DNA of 64,000 nt from a bacterium (GTDB lineage: Bacteria; Patescibacteria; JAEDAM01; Absconditabacterales; Absconditicoccaceae), in the NCBI GenBank assembly GCA_017442645.1, contig JAFRZH010000022.1, forward strand, positions 62,001-126,000. The letters run 5' to 3'. Under the pieces are notes generated by a model. It saw nothing but the letters and a program-made list of their open reading frames with translations, did no database searches and was not told the origin of the DNA. Shown one piece after another: positions 34,225 through 44,416 of this stretch. Numbering within the stretch: the first letter of the stretch is position 1; the number at the start of each line of letters is the position of its first letter. The position numbers and the translations under genes were made by a program.

Positions 34225-36361
34225 CTAAAATCAATTGTGATTGAGGGCCTTTGATATTCCAGATCAAAAGATGATCAAAGGAAATATTTTGGGCATAACT
34301 CATCATAAGGAAATTATATCCACCAACGAGAATTTTTGCAAATTTTTTCTTAGCTTTATACAGATTTTTCCCAACCCCTCCTGTGATATTTTCTACTAAA
34401 AGTTCAAATTTCTCTCCTGCATCGAATTTCTGTAAAAATTCGAAAATCGCTTTAGACTCTTCTTTTACTGTTGAAACAATGAAAAACTCTTTTTCCCCTT
34501 CAGAAAAATCTTCTTTTAACATTCTTTCAAGTGCAGAAAGAGTGGTAACGAAAGAATAGTGAACGGTTTGTAAGGGGTGAGTCGTTTTCAATGCGGTATA
34601 TTGCTTTTCATGATGAGAAAGAAAATAGACTTTATTCTCTCAGAAAATCTCTTTAAATTCCTCTCGGTTGGTAAATTTGGTATCTTCTGAAAAAAGAAAA
34701 TAAAATTCTGATTGTTGATAGAGTTTGATTTGAATCTTCACGACCGTATTACAAAGCGAGAAGAAATGTTCCAACTGTTTCCATAAGAGTTGAAAATCAG
34801 ATTTTTCTAAGATTTTTTCTAAAATGATTTTCCATTCTTCAAATTTTGGAAGCATTAAGCGAGTTTGATAGAAATCTGGACGGATCACAATCGGGTCTGA
34901 ACTTATCGTATCTTCATCGTGTCCGGCAAAAAGTTTCTTTGTTTCCGTTCGTAAAACTCCCAAAAACATGGTGAAAAAAGCATCAAATCCTTTAAGCTCT
35001 TGAAAATCTTCTTCTTTCATTTGTCCAAACTGTGTCAAAAGTTCGTACTTATAGAGAAGCATATCGACGAAATTCTGGATATAATAGAGGTCGCAAGTAC
35101 GAGAGAGATATTGATTATAATTTCTGTATCGCCATTCCAAATCGAAGAAAAAAATCTCATATTCTTGATATTTTTCGAAATCCTTATCCAAAAGAGCATA
35201 AAGTCCTGAATGGGTTGTTAGAACAATAGGGTATTTCGTTTCTTTTTTGCTATCTTTGATGAAATTATACACCAAATAATCGCCTTTCGCATTGAGGTCC
35301 AAAATTCCATATCCTTGATAAAGATGAGAACAATATTTTAAAAGAAAATATAATTCTGACTGATTAAACGATGGTTTATTCAAAAACTGAGAAAAGAGTT
35401 CTTCAGAGATTGCTTGTTCTTCTTTCGCAAATCCGATATTTTTGATTCCGTTTTCGATGAGCAGATTTTTGGCAATATCGAGTTTGGGTTTCGAAGAAAA
35501 AACGAGGAGACTTTTTTTTCTGGATACGAGTGAAAGTAAAAACTCTTTGAAAGCAATATTTCCGAGATAAAATTTTTCTCCATTTTGGGGTTCTTTTTCA
35601 AAAAAAGAGGGAAAAGTCAGATTGGTCGTCGTCGGAGCGATTTTCTTCAAAGGAGGGAGTGCTAGGATTCCGATTCAGATTTTTTCTTTTTCTTTCCCAA
35701 AAATTTCACGGAGTACGGTTTCACTCCTTCCCAAAAAACGCTCTAAAACTGGATATTTCTCGATCAAATCTTTTACATATTCGCAAAGATAGCAAAATAA
35801 TGCCAAAGTTGACTTCGTATCAAAAAATGCATCATGATATTGTTCCTTCTCTGCATCTGAAGAATAGGGAAGTGAAAAATGACTTTTCCACTGTAAAAAT
35901 AACGGTTTACTTTCCAAAAAAGAAGACAAAATCTCCAAAGCATAACTTGGAGCATAAGGAACTAATGCTTGAGCAAATTGAAAGGTATCGAACGTTCCAT
36001 AGATTTCCACTTCTGGAAGGAGTTTCTTCAAAAATGTAAAATCAAAATCAATATTATGTCCTATTAAAATGGTATTCTTTCAAAAAAAATGAGAAATCTG
36101 AGTGGCTACTTCGTTACGACTTGGAGCTGTTTCCAAATCTTCGATTGCGATTTTTGTGATGAATTGGACAATATTTTTGAGTTCTTTTATCGGTTTCTCT
36201 GGTTTGATATAGGAAAGAAAAGTTTCCAAAATCTCGCCTTTTTCATTCATTTTCACGATTCCTAGTTGAATAGGTTCATCTTTCTGAAAATCTAATCCTG
36301 TCGTCTCAAAATCTAAGCAAACATAGGAAAATTCCTCATTTAAAAGCATCTTGTTGTTCAA
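34187..36361 (-). CDS. DEDDh exonuclease fused to a degenerate DinG-like helicase
   Basis: 724 residues from ATG 36361 to the stop at 34187. Residues 1-190 are a DnaQ-type 3'-5' exonuclease with CLDFETTGLD (Exo I, Asp and Glu), LIGHNIDFDFTFL (Exo II) and YHDAFFDTKSTLAL (Exo III, the His-Asp-x4-Asp group). The remaining 530 residues resemble the second half of DinG/epsilon-fused helicases: YPIVLTTHSGLYALL corresponds to the motif before the DEAH box, but the box itself reads FFFDLEW, and no Walker A loop is visible. The helicase part is therefore probably inactive. Joined by UGA at three or more places. Confidence 0.78.
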
Positions 36362-36475
36362 GGGAGATAAACACTTGAAGTGTATGGATTGAAAGAAAAA
36401 AATAAAGAGGAGTTTGATTTGTTTTTTCTCTCTAAATTGTTATAAGTAAAAGACAATTTATCTTTAGAAAAACTG

Positions 36476-38527
36476 ATGAAAAATAGTATAAAAGTCTGAC
36501 TTCTCTTCTTTTTGTGAATAGTGATGAGTGTGGGAGAGAGTTTAGCAAATTGGGATTTAGAAGGAGTTGATATCATTTCTCGTGAAGAATGGGGAGCAGA
36601 TGAGAGTATTAGATGGATTCCGAAAACAAAATCTGAATGGAGAAAAGATTTGCAGAAAAAAGCACAACAAGAACTTGAAAATCTCAAAAAGACGAATCCG
36701 AAAGAATATCAAAAGAAAATCCAATCTCAGCAGAAAAGTGCAGAAGAATCGCAGAAAGCTCAGAAAATTTCGAGCGTGAGAGGAAGTTTTATGAGGAAAA
36801 ATTATCCTGAAGATTGGAGTTATGATGCAGTGAATGAAAAAGATGGAGAGCATTATCTCATCTATGAAGATCAGTTTCATTATGCGAAAACTAAGATTGT
36901 TATTCATCATACTGCGATGGATTATGATCTTAATTGGACAGATGAACAGATTAAGGAACATTTACAGAAAATTTTTGTGTATCATACGATTGATAGAGAT
37001 TTCTGAGATATTGGGTATAATTTTTTGATCGATGGAAAGGGAAATATTTATGAAGGAAGACATGGAGGAGAAGGTTCGGTTGGAATGCATGTTGCTTACA
37101 ATAATGTGGCAACGATTGGGATTTCTTTGATGGGAAATTTTGAGAAAGTACAGCCAACTCAGGCTCAACTTGATGCTTTGACGGATTTAGTGACAGCTTT
37201 AGCGAAAAAATATCATATCGATCCGTATGGAAAGGCAGTTTATCATCAACCTAAAGATGAAGAGCCTTATATTTATCAGAAAGTCCTTGGAACGATTGTA
37301 GGACATGGAGATATTGCTCCGACGGCTTGTCCAGGGAAAAATTTGAAAAGTTTTCTTCCAGAGCTTAGAGCAGAAGTAAAAAGAAGATTAGAAGCCTGAG
37401 AAAATCCTCAAAATACTTCTGTAAAAACGACGGAAAAAACGGAATCCAAAGTTTCAAAACTTTCCTTTCCTGAAAAATTAAAAATGCTCGTGAAAACAAA
37501 TCCAGAACTGATTCAGGAGGTGATCAAAGAATTGAGAGAAACTGCTTGAATTCAAATTCATCAAGCGACTAATCTTACGAAGAAAGTAGCTTATGCTTAT
37601 TCTTCTCAAGAGATTCGTCCTTTATTGGAACAGAATATTTCCGTTTTGTTGTATGATTTGACGGAGCAGTATCAAGCTTTCAGTCTTCAATGTGAAGGAG
37701 GATGTATCATTGAAACTTCAGATCAAATTTTGGAAAGTGATACTCTCGAGATTATGAGTCAGAATTCTCAACTCTTTTTTACTCTTTCTTCGCTGATCGA
37801 TTCTTCTGTCCAACCTCAAAAAGTCGATTCTTTGACGGTGAAATCTCAGAAAATAGATGGATTGGTTACGATTACGAATTATCCAAGGGCATCGTATGCA
37901 AAAATCCCACGAAATACCTTTAGAGGTTCGATTTCTTTTTCTCAAGGGGAGTATCTTGATAAAAAAGGAGAAAAAAAGTCTGATCATCTTTTGGTGATCA
38001 ATACGCTTCCTGTTACGGATTATCTCAAAGGAATCGTAGAAACTAATGATACGGAGTCTTTGGAGAAAAATAAAGTGATGGCGTTACTTAGTAAAATGTA
38101 TGTTCTTTTCTACCTTGAGGGAAAAAATCGTCATCCAAGTATTCCAGAAAATGCATCGTATCAAGCGATCGATGATCCTGATATGTTTCAAAAATATGCT
38201 TGAGCAGGAGTGGAGAAAACTTTGACGAAGTGGTATCAAGCATTAGAAGAAACAGAAAATGAAATTATTTTGTATAATGGAGAAATGCCTATTCTTCCGT
38301 ATTTCTCTTGCTCTCCATCGTTTACCTTGTCTGCTTTGGAGAAATTTTGATGGACGGATACTCCGTATTTGCAGTCGGTGATCGATTTGTGAGGTTGTGG
38401 AAGTTTTCAAGGACATGGAGTAGGACTTCCTGGTCAAGGAGCAGAATTCCTTGCTAAAAAAGGAATGAGTTATCAAGATATTATTGAATATTTTTATCCA
38501 GGAGTGGAAGTAGTGAAATTGGGATAA
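36476..38527 (+). CDS. Secreted amidase (Amidase_2/PGRP) fused to a SpoIID-like domain
   Basis: 683 residues. The true start is ATG 36476, because it gives a signal peptide (MKNSIKVGLLFFLGIVMSVG) that crosses two UGA codons; a standard-code start would miss it. Residues 110-310 are a peptidoglycan amidase: KIVIHHTA (zinc His), YNFLIDGKGNIYEGRHG, GISLMGNF, and GHGDIAPTACPG with the second His and the Cys. Then comes a linker and a SpoIID/LytB-like part with LPVTDYLKGIVETND and the C-terminal GHGVGLPGQGAE. SpoIID proteins are lytic transglycosylases that act on denuded glycans made by amidases, so one chain could do both steps. Confidence 0.88.
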
Positions 38528-38712
38528 GTAAAAATATCTGATTAATTAGTGTATTCAGCTAGAGTTGCTAAAATACCTTGATGAATACGGTTTAGTACTT
38601 TTTTATCTCAAGAATTTTTCTTGTTTTTCTTTTGATAATCGATAACATTTTTGGAGATGGATGAGATGGTGTTTGACCAAAACTTGAACTTTAAAAACTC
38701 TCTTATTACTTT

Positions 38713-39576
38713 ATGGCGCTTAAATATTCTATCAGATTTTATAAAGACCAAGAAGTCAGAGCACTTTGGGATGAAGACAATTCCAAATGGTGGTTTTCTG
38801 CTATTGATATTGTTGGAATTTTGTCAGAAAGTAAAAATCCCCAAGTTTATCGAAGAAAACTCAAACAGAGATTAAAAGCTGAATGAAATGAAAGTGTGAC
38901 AAAATGTCACGGTTTGAAAATGATAGCTCCTGATGGAAAATATCGTTTGACTGATGTGCTCGATGGGGACGGAATCATTCTCTTGGCTAAAAATTTTCCC
39001 AATCATAAGGGCTCAGATTTTTTAGATTGGTTTTTGTATAGTGAAAACAGTATTGACGGACAGAGTAGAAAAAAAGCGTATGCCTTATTTGAAAATCATC
39101 TTATTCAAGAGGACGATATTGGAACGGTGAAATCGCTCAAGCAGATCCATGCTTATTTATTCTGATGACTCTATGATTTTGCAGGAAAGATTAGACAGAA
39201 AAATATCTCAAAATGAGGGTTTAGATTCGCAACGGCTGAATTTTTGGACACAACTTTACAGAAAATCGAAGGCATGCCAGAAAAGAGCTTTGATGAGATT
39301 ATGGATAAATATGTAGAGATGAATATTGCTCATCCTTTTATGGAAGGAAATGGAAGAGCGACGAGAATTTGGCTTGATTTGATTTTGAAAAAGAGACTAA
39401 AAGTCTGTGTGGATTGGAGTCAAATCAATAAAACTGCTTATCTCCAAGCAATGGTGGAAAGTGTTTCTGATGCTGCATCATTAAAAGCGTTAATTAAAGG
39501 TGCCTTGACGGATAAGATTGATGATAGAGATGTCTTTATGAAAGGGATCGATTATAGTTATTATTATGAAGAATAA
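38713..39576 (+). CDS. Bro-N/ANT-type domain fused to Fic domain
   Basis: 287 residues from ATG 38713 ([19 protein letters not shown]). The N-terminal 75 residues follow the Bro-N/DinD-like pattern: [20 protein letters not shown] with [18 protein letters not shown]. The C-terminal half has the Fic motif [15 protein letters not shown], complete with the catalytic His, the Asn and the two Gly and Arg. It therefore probably transfers AMP or another phosphate-containing group to a target. A Ser/Thr-x4-Glu type inhibitory helix was not found with certainty. Fic enzymes act as toxins or effectors. Confidence 0.88.
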
Positions 39577-39580
39577 AAAA

Positions 39581-39599
39581 AGAGTCAAAAATCTGACTC
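39581..39599 (+). terminator. Terminator after the Fic gene
   Basis: AGAGTCA (39581-39587) and TGACTCT (39593-39599) with a short A-rich loop; the motif AAAAATCTGA lies inside. It begins 4 bases after the stop of the Fic gene. Confidence 0.6.
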
Positions 39600-39691
39600 T
39601 TATCGACGATTTTGTTGATATTTCTTTTTTTTAATGTTTTTATCATAACAAAAACTTTTTATGTTTCAATTTTTTTTTAGGAAAAAAGAAA

Positions 39692-39709
39692 GACATCAAG
39701 AGTGATGTC
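39692..39709 (-). terminator. Hairpin terminator for the minus-strand gene at 39747
   Basis: GACATCA (39692-39698), loop AGAG, TGATGTC (39703-39709). On the minus strand it is followed by TTTCTTTTTT. Confidence 0.7.
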
Positions 39710-39746
39710 CTTCTAAAATAATGAACAGTAGCACTTTAGTATTCTT

Positions 39747-40136
39747 TTATCTATTTCACATAATACAATGATTAGTAAAAATCTTCATTAATTTTCTATT
39801 ATCAGGCGTATCTTCTATTGTTTCTAACATTTTGCTTAGATTTCAGGTTCTTTCTGTATCGGATCAGGCCGGCATGTTATTGAGTGTGGTAATTCGTCCC
39901 TCTAAAATTGCTTTTTTATCAGGATTTCCCTCTAAATATTCTTCTTCCTCAGGTGTGAGAGTTCGATTGTCAATATTAGTATCTGCTGGAATGGCGTCCT
40001 TATTTCCAAAGATTCAGGCCTCAACGATAGGAGCATCTTCTAAAATCCTAGAAAGATCACATTCTACGACATTTAAATCTGCTTTTTTAGGTAATCATTC
40101 ATTACCTGCATTCATTCTTAGTTTTTCGTTTCCCAT
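39747..40136 (-). CDS. Small soluble protein of unknown function
   Basis: 129 residues from ATG 40136 (MGNEKLRMNAGNEGLPKK) to TAA 39747-39749; UGA at five positions. It contains LTPEEEEYLEGNPDKKAIL and MLETIEDTPDNRKLMKIF. No hydrophobic segment and no recognised domain. Its frame is not long enough to be found with UGA as stop, but the codon pattern and a terminator right after it support it. Function unknown. Confidence 0.55.
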
Positions 40137-40435
40137 TTTGCTGTAAAAATTTATAAAATAAAAACGTTAGAATAAAACTAACACTCTCAATTATATGTCA
40201 ATTTTTTTTTTGTCAAATCTTAATCAACTTTTTTCAGAAGAATTTTTGAGAAGGTGGCACAAGTGGAGAGAAAAAACGAGACACAAAAGAATCGGAAATG
40301 TCACAAAAAGAGAGAAGAAATTGTTCAGTAAGATATTCCTTACTTTTAGGAGGATTACATCTTACAAAAAAAGAACACGGAGGACCGCGTTCCTAAAAAT
40401 CCTCTCAAAAGTGATCAGACTTTTTTCTTTCTTTT
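40137..40435. other. Hairpin-rich non-coding stretch
   Basis: 299 bases with no convincing gene. Two hairpins: GTAAGAT (40328-40334) with ATCTTAC (40359-40365), and GAACACGG (40373-40380) with CCGCGTTC (40385-40392), the latter being a likely terminator for the repeat gene on the minus strand. A copy of the decamer lies at 40415-40424. It could encode a small RNA; no known family was recognised. A Lys/Arg-rich plus-strand open frame at 40195 is probably not a gene. Confidence 0.35.
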
Positions 40436-40840
40436 TTATTCTAAAATCTTCGGATCAATGAGCATATTTGATTCCAAACTTTCACTCTGAAAAGAAAGCT
40501 CGGCATCCAAAAATAAGTTTTCTTCCAGTTGATCATTTTTCAAAAGTTCCACAGAATCCAAAAGTAAACTGAAAGAAATTTCGTTATTTTGGATCAATTT
40601 CGCAGTGTCCAAAAGAAAATAATATTCAATCTCGCTCTCTTGAAAAAGACTTGAAGCATCGATAAGGAGGAGAAATTGGAGATTCTGATGATGGAGTGAA
40701 GCGTCTGTATCTAAAAAGAGATTCTTTTCCAGTTCCTCATTCCACAAGAGAAAAGAATAATTCCCATAAATCTGTTCTTCAAGTTCTTTATTTTGAAAGA
40801 GGGGAGTGGTATCCAAGGATAAATCAACTTTGCTTTGCAT
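40436..40840 (-). CDS. Protein of seven tandem 17-residue repeats
   Basis: 134 residues, no UGA codon. After a nine-residue start, seven units of exactly 17 residues fill the protein, then DPKILE. Examples are DASSLFQESEIEYYFLL, DTAKLIQNNEISFSLLL and DSVELLKNDQLEENLFL. The consensus is Asp, two or three small or polar residues, Leu, Phe/Leu, Gln/Lys, Asn, three variable, Leu/Ile, Glu, two variable, then three hydrophobic residues. The period is constant, with no gaps. This suggests a short solenoid, helical or beta, of about seven turns. No known repeat family was recognised. No signal peptide. Confidence 0.75.
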   Translation of the reverse strand: MQSKVDLSLDTTPLFQNKELEEQIYGNYSFLLWNEELEKNLFLDTDASLHHQNLQFLLLIDASSLFQESEIEYYFLLDTAKLIQNNEISFSLLLDSVELLKNDQLEENLFLDAELSFQSESLESNMLIDPKILE

Positions 40841-40932
40841 CTTTCATCTATAGAATAAATCTCGTTGGGGACTTTGTTATGCTAATCTTTTTATGATTTT
40901 TCGATGGGGAGATTTGTACCAGCTAAAAAGTC

Positions 40933-41283
40933 TTATAGAAAGATTAGATTTTTTATCGATAGAATCAAGATTGAATGGAGAAAATTTATAATATATCACC
41001 TGTTTTTTTGTAATGTTTCCCATACTTCTCCTATAGCTATTGGTTTATTTAAATCTTTCAAAGAAGACTCTTCAATAATATGCATTTTTTGGAGTATATT
41101 AACTGTACTTATAATTTGTCATTCACCAGAGTTACTGTAATCTTCCCCAAAACAGAGATTTGCTACTGCAGTGTAAAATTGTCCGTTTGTTACTTCTCCT
41201 TCTGGATTTAATTAGAAATTGGGGGTATTCCTCCATTGTATTTGAATATTTAACTCAAAAAGATAGTCTAAAAAAACTTTAAC
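40933..41283 (-). pseudogene. Remnant of a surface-protein gene with SLH-like segment
   Basis: An open frame read from 41283 down to TAA 40933-40935 is protein-like but has an in-frame TAA at 41212-41214 and no start. It reads QWRNTPNF, stop, LNPEGEVTNGQFYTAVANL, then TVNILQKMHIIEESS and KPIAIGEVWETLQK, which follows the S-layer homology pattern of a short helix, then Pro-Ile-x-x-x-Glu. This looks like the end of a decayed gene. Another reading is a chance open frame, but the continuity on both sides of the stop argues against that. Confidence 0.4.
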
Positions 41284-41296
41284 TTATTACAAAAAG

Positions 41297-42793
41297 ATGG
41301 AATATTTAAAAAAATATAAATTTGCAATAATATTTTTAATTTTGTGATTTGTCTCAATTTTTATTCTATGATTGTCGCGAGAATATTGCATCCTCTTTCA
41401 TACTGCAATCCAATATAATCAATGATCCCAAATTGACGAAAAAATAGTCAAAGGATATGATATTACTAATTATTGATTATTAACTTGAATGGTAAAAGTT
41501 CAAAAAGAAAGCGTTTTTAGATTAGAATTTGATGGAGAAAAAGTGAAAAACAAACTAATAGTATTTGATAATATTTGAACTGGTAAAATTGAAGGATATT
41601 TTATTACTCCAACTCCTCAATTTAATGAATTTTCATGGTTAATTATGGAAAATTGTTTGTCCGTTCGTGATTCTTTTCATTGTAGGAGAAATATTTTAAA
41701 AATGAAAACTTTATTTTCTCTCTTTTCTCACGAACGAATCGAAAGAAAAGAATTAACAAATTTATCAAACACAACTATTTTTAATGATGAATCGTTTATG
41801 CAAGCGGTGATTAGAGATTTTGATTCGTTGTATTATTTGTATGAAATTGTTGTATCAAGTGTAATTTTTCGTTATAATTTATTAAATAATACCACAGAAT
41901 GAGGTAATGATTGAGGTTTTTATACTAGACATTATAGCACGGAAAGTTTGACAAATGGAATAAATCAAATAGTTTTTAGTCCTAATGATTTATTAGAAAA
42001 TCCAGAAAAGATTTGATTTTTACTTTATTTATCCTGATGAACGACGGTGTCTTATCATTTTGAAGATAATCCCTTAATAAAAAAAGATGCTGAATGGCTA
42101 TGAATACGAACAAAATCAGATTCAATTCAAGGAGAATATTTTTACGCTCAATGAGAGAATACTCAACAAGCTTGTGAAGAAAGTTTAAAATGATTATCTT
42201 CTGAAAAAATAACGGATGAAATAACGATTATTCCGTGATGTACTACTATTCAGAAAGATGAAACAAATAAAACATATGTAGCAGGATACTTTTATACTTA
42301 CCATTTTAACGATTTTTGATTAACTTTGGAAACTTCGAATTATACCGATATTTTTCAAACGAAAAGAGAAACTCCCTTTTTCGTGATATCTGGGAACAAA
42401 TTGCTTTTCTTAGATCCAGCAAATAATAATTTATCCGCTGAGAATTATTATCTTGAAAGATATGAAAAAGAAATTAATGAAAATTTAGAAGATATCATCA
42501 CAAAAAAACATCTTGGGAAAGAATGTATCATCATGAAAGAAGAAAATGAAGATGATCTCTTATCAGGAATTTATCAAAACGAATATTATCTCATTATGCA
42601 AGATCCTTCAATTCGAGATAATGCAGAAAAGCCTCGAGAAATTCAATGAAAATGTATTTCTGATCCAGAAAGTAATGGAAATGCTTTATTCTTTGAATCA
42701 CAAGATAGAACGCATTATTACAAATATGTTTCCACAGATTGAGCGTGTTTCCCAAATGCATGTCATCCGATCGAGAAAATAGAAGTTTTATAA
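41297..42793 (+). CDS. Membrane-anchored exported protein of unknown function
   Basis: 498 residues from ATG 41297 to TAA 42791-42793, with numerous UGA codons. One N-terminal hydrophobic segment (YKFAIIFLILGFVSIFILGL) is followed by a large domain with several Cys residues and strand-like patterns (GYFYTYHFNDFGLTLETSNY; HLGKECIIMKEEN). No family motif was recognised. A strong hairpin terminator follows. It is probably anchored in the membrane with its bulk outside. Confidence 0.65.
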
Positions 42794-42798
42794 AAAAT

Positions 42799-42835
42799 AA
42801 GTCTGACTTTTATCGGAAAGTCAGATTTTTTTCTT
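42799..42835 (+). terminator. Terminator made of an inverted pair of the TCTGA motif
   Basis: AAGTCTGACTTT (42799-42810) and AAAGTCAGATTT (42817-42828), 12 bp with one G-T pair and a six-base loop, then a T-rich run. It directly follows the stop at 42793. Confidence 0.85.
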
Positions 42836-42898
42836 TTTTTGAGTTGAGAAATGGTTTGATTATTGTATAATGAAAAAACTTTACCTTGTACAGAAAAC

Positions 42899-44191
42899 AT
42901 GAAAACACCAGTTATCGTTGCTCCAGGAGGATCTTCAGAAAAAGCTTTAGTTGCTTCGGCTTTTTGAGCAGAAGAAGTCTATCTTTGAGTGCCTTTTACT
43001 TCGCTTAGAATGAGGCAAAATAAGCTGTATAATTTTGATGAATTGAAAACAACAATCGCAAAACTTCATGAAAATGGGACAAAGGCACTTTTGACGATGA
43101 ATATTTTCCCAAGGAATATGGATATCAAAGTTTTCGAATCGGTAGTAGAACAAATCGCAGATTCAAATCCTGATAGTATCATTTTCTCTGATCCGGGGAC
43201 TTTCAAAATTATTAGAAAATACCTTCCTAATGTGCATTTACATCTTTCTACTCAGACGACGACTTTGAATTATGAAGGAGTGAAATTTTGGAGAGATTTA
43301 GGAGTGAAAAGAATTGTGCTTGCTCGTGAACTCAATATCGAAGAAATTAAAACGATCAAAAAAGAAGTTCCAGATATTGAACTTGAAGTTTTTGTGCAAG
43401 GTGCAATGTGTATGACGTATTCTGGAAGATGTCTTTTAGGGGATTATCTTGGCTGAAGACCTGCAAATAAAGGAGAATGTAATCATTCTTGTAGGTTTAA
43501 ATATAAAGTGTATCTGGAAGAAGAGAGAAGGCCAGGAAAACTTTTGGAGGTGACAGAAGATGAAAATGGAGAACATATTTTTTCTTCAAGGGATCTTTGT
43601 ACAATTGATAGGCTTGCAGAGATTATTCCGTATGTTGATGCGATGAAAATCGAAGGAAGAAGCAAATCTGAATTTTATGTAAGTGCGATGACTTTGGCTT
43701 ATAAACATGTGAGAGATGCGATTATCAACGGGACTCCGATCGATGAAAAGATCAAAAATCTTGTTAATGTGATTCCTCATAGGATGTATTGGGACGGTTT
43801 TCTCTTTCATCCGCTCAAAGAATTTCCTGATGGAGAGAGTACTTTTGAAGAGAAAAATCTTTGTACAACGACGGGAACGACCGCTTGACCGCTTTTCAAT
43901 AGAAATTATTTTGGAACATTTTCACCAGAAACTATTGAAAAAGATGGACAAATTTTTCACAAAATTCAACCTAAAGAAGAGATTAGAAGATGAATGAAAC
44001 TTCGTTTACTTTCTCCTTATGTAGAGAAAATTGAAGAAATTGAAATCCTTGATATTTTAAATGAAAAAGGAAAAGAAGTTGAAAAAGCTGACTGCAATAT
44101 GAAGGATATGTATCTTTTAACGACAAAAGCCTTGCACTGACGAGAGAGTCTCTTTGTCTTCCTAGAAGAAAATGAGAATTTTAAGGGATAG
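42899..44191 (+). CDS. U32 family peptidase-like protein
   Basis: 430 residues from ATG 42899 to TAG 44189-44191. It starts KTPVIVAPGGSSEKALVASA and contains the family signature ELEVFVQGAMCMTYSGRC, then NKGECNHSCRFKY, with the cysteines thought to hold an iron-sulphur cluster in relatives. Members such as TrhP and RlhA make 5-hydroxyuridine or 5-hydroxycytidine in RNA using prephenate, so an RNA-modifying role is more likely than proteolysis. UGA gives the Gly in DYLGGRPAN. The C-terminal beta domain is present. The exact subgroup cannot be fixed here. Confidence 0.88.
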
Positions 44192-44416
44192 GGGAATATT
44201 GGAGAATTGTTTTTATAAAAATTAATAATGATAGTTGTGAACTAATAAAAAGCTCTTGATATATATATGCATATCTAGTGGTGCAACATCTCCACATGCT
44301 CATTGTAACTTGAGGTTGAATGGGGAAACGGTACCATTTTACTTTGATGCAGAATAGTCTTGATTAACTTTTTTATGAGGAGGGATATTCCCTCTTCATT
44401 TTACTTTCTATTTGAT
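44192..44416. other. Spacer of 225 bases with a terminator hairpin
   Basis: No gene can be firmly supported. Two frames at 44250-44365 are open for 30-40 codons, for example one ending TVPFYFDAE, but neither has a good start. The GC-rich patch around 44318-44335 and the hairpin at 44377-44397 make an RNA element or leader possible. Confidence 0.3.
44377..44397 (+). terminator. Hairpin GAGGAGGGA / TCCCTCTTC
   Basis: A nine-base stem with one G-T pair and a 3-base loop (TAT), followed by ATTTTACTTTC. It lies 20 bases before the lipoprotein start, so it could be a weak terminator or an attenuator-like structure of that gene. Confidence 0.45.

Noticed and set aside
38651..38875. 74-residue open frame at the start of the Fic gene
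   Set aside because: It overlaps the Bro-N part in another frame; the Fic frame has recognised motifs.
40195..40461. 88-residue Lys/Arg-rich open frame
   Set aside because: It crosses two hairpins and overlaps the repeat gene; no start signal or homology seen.
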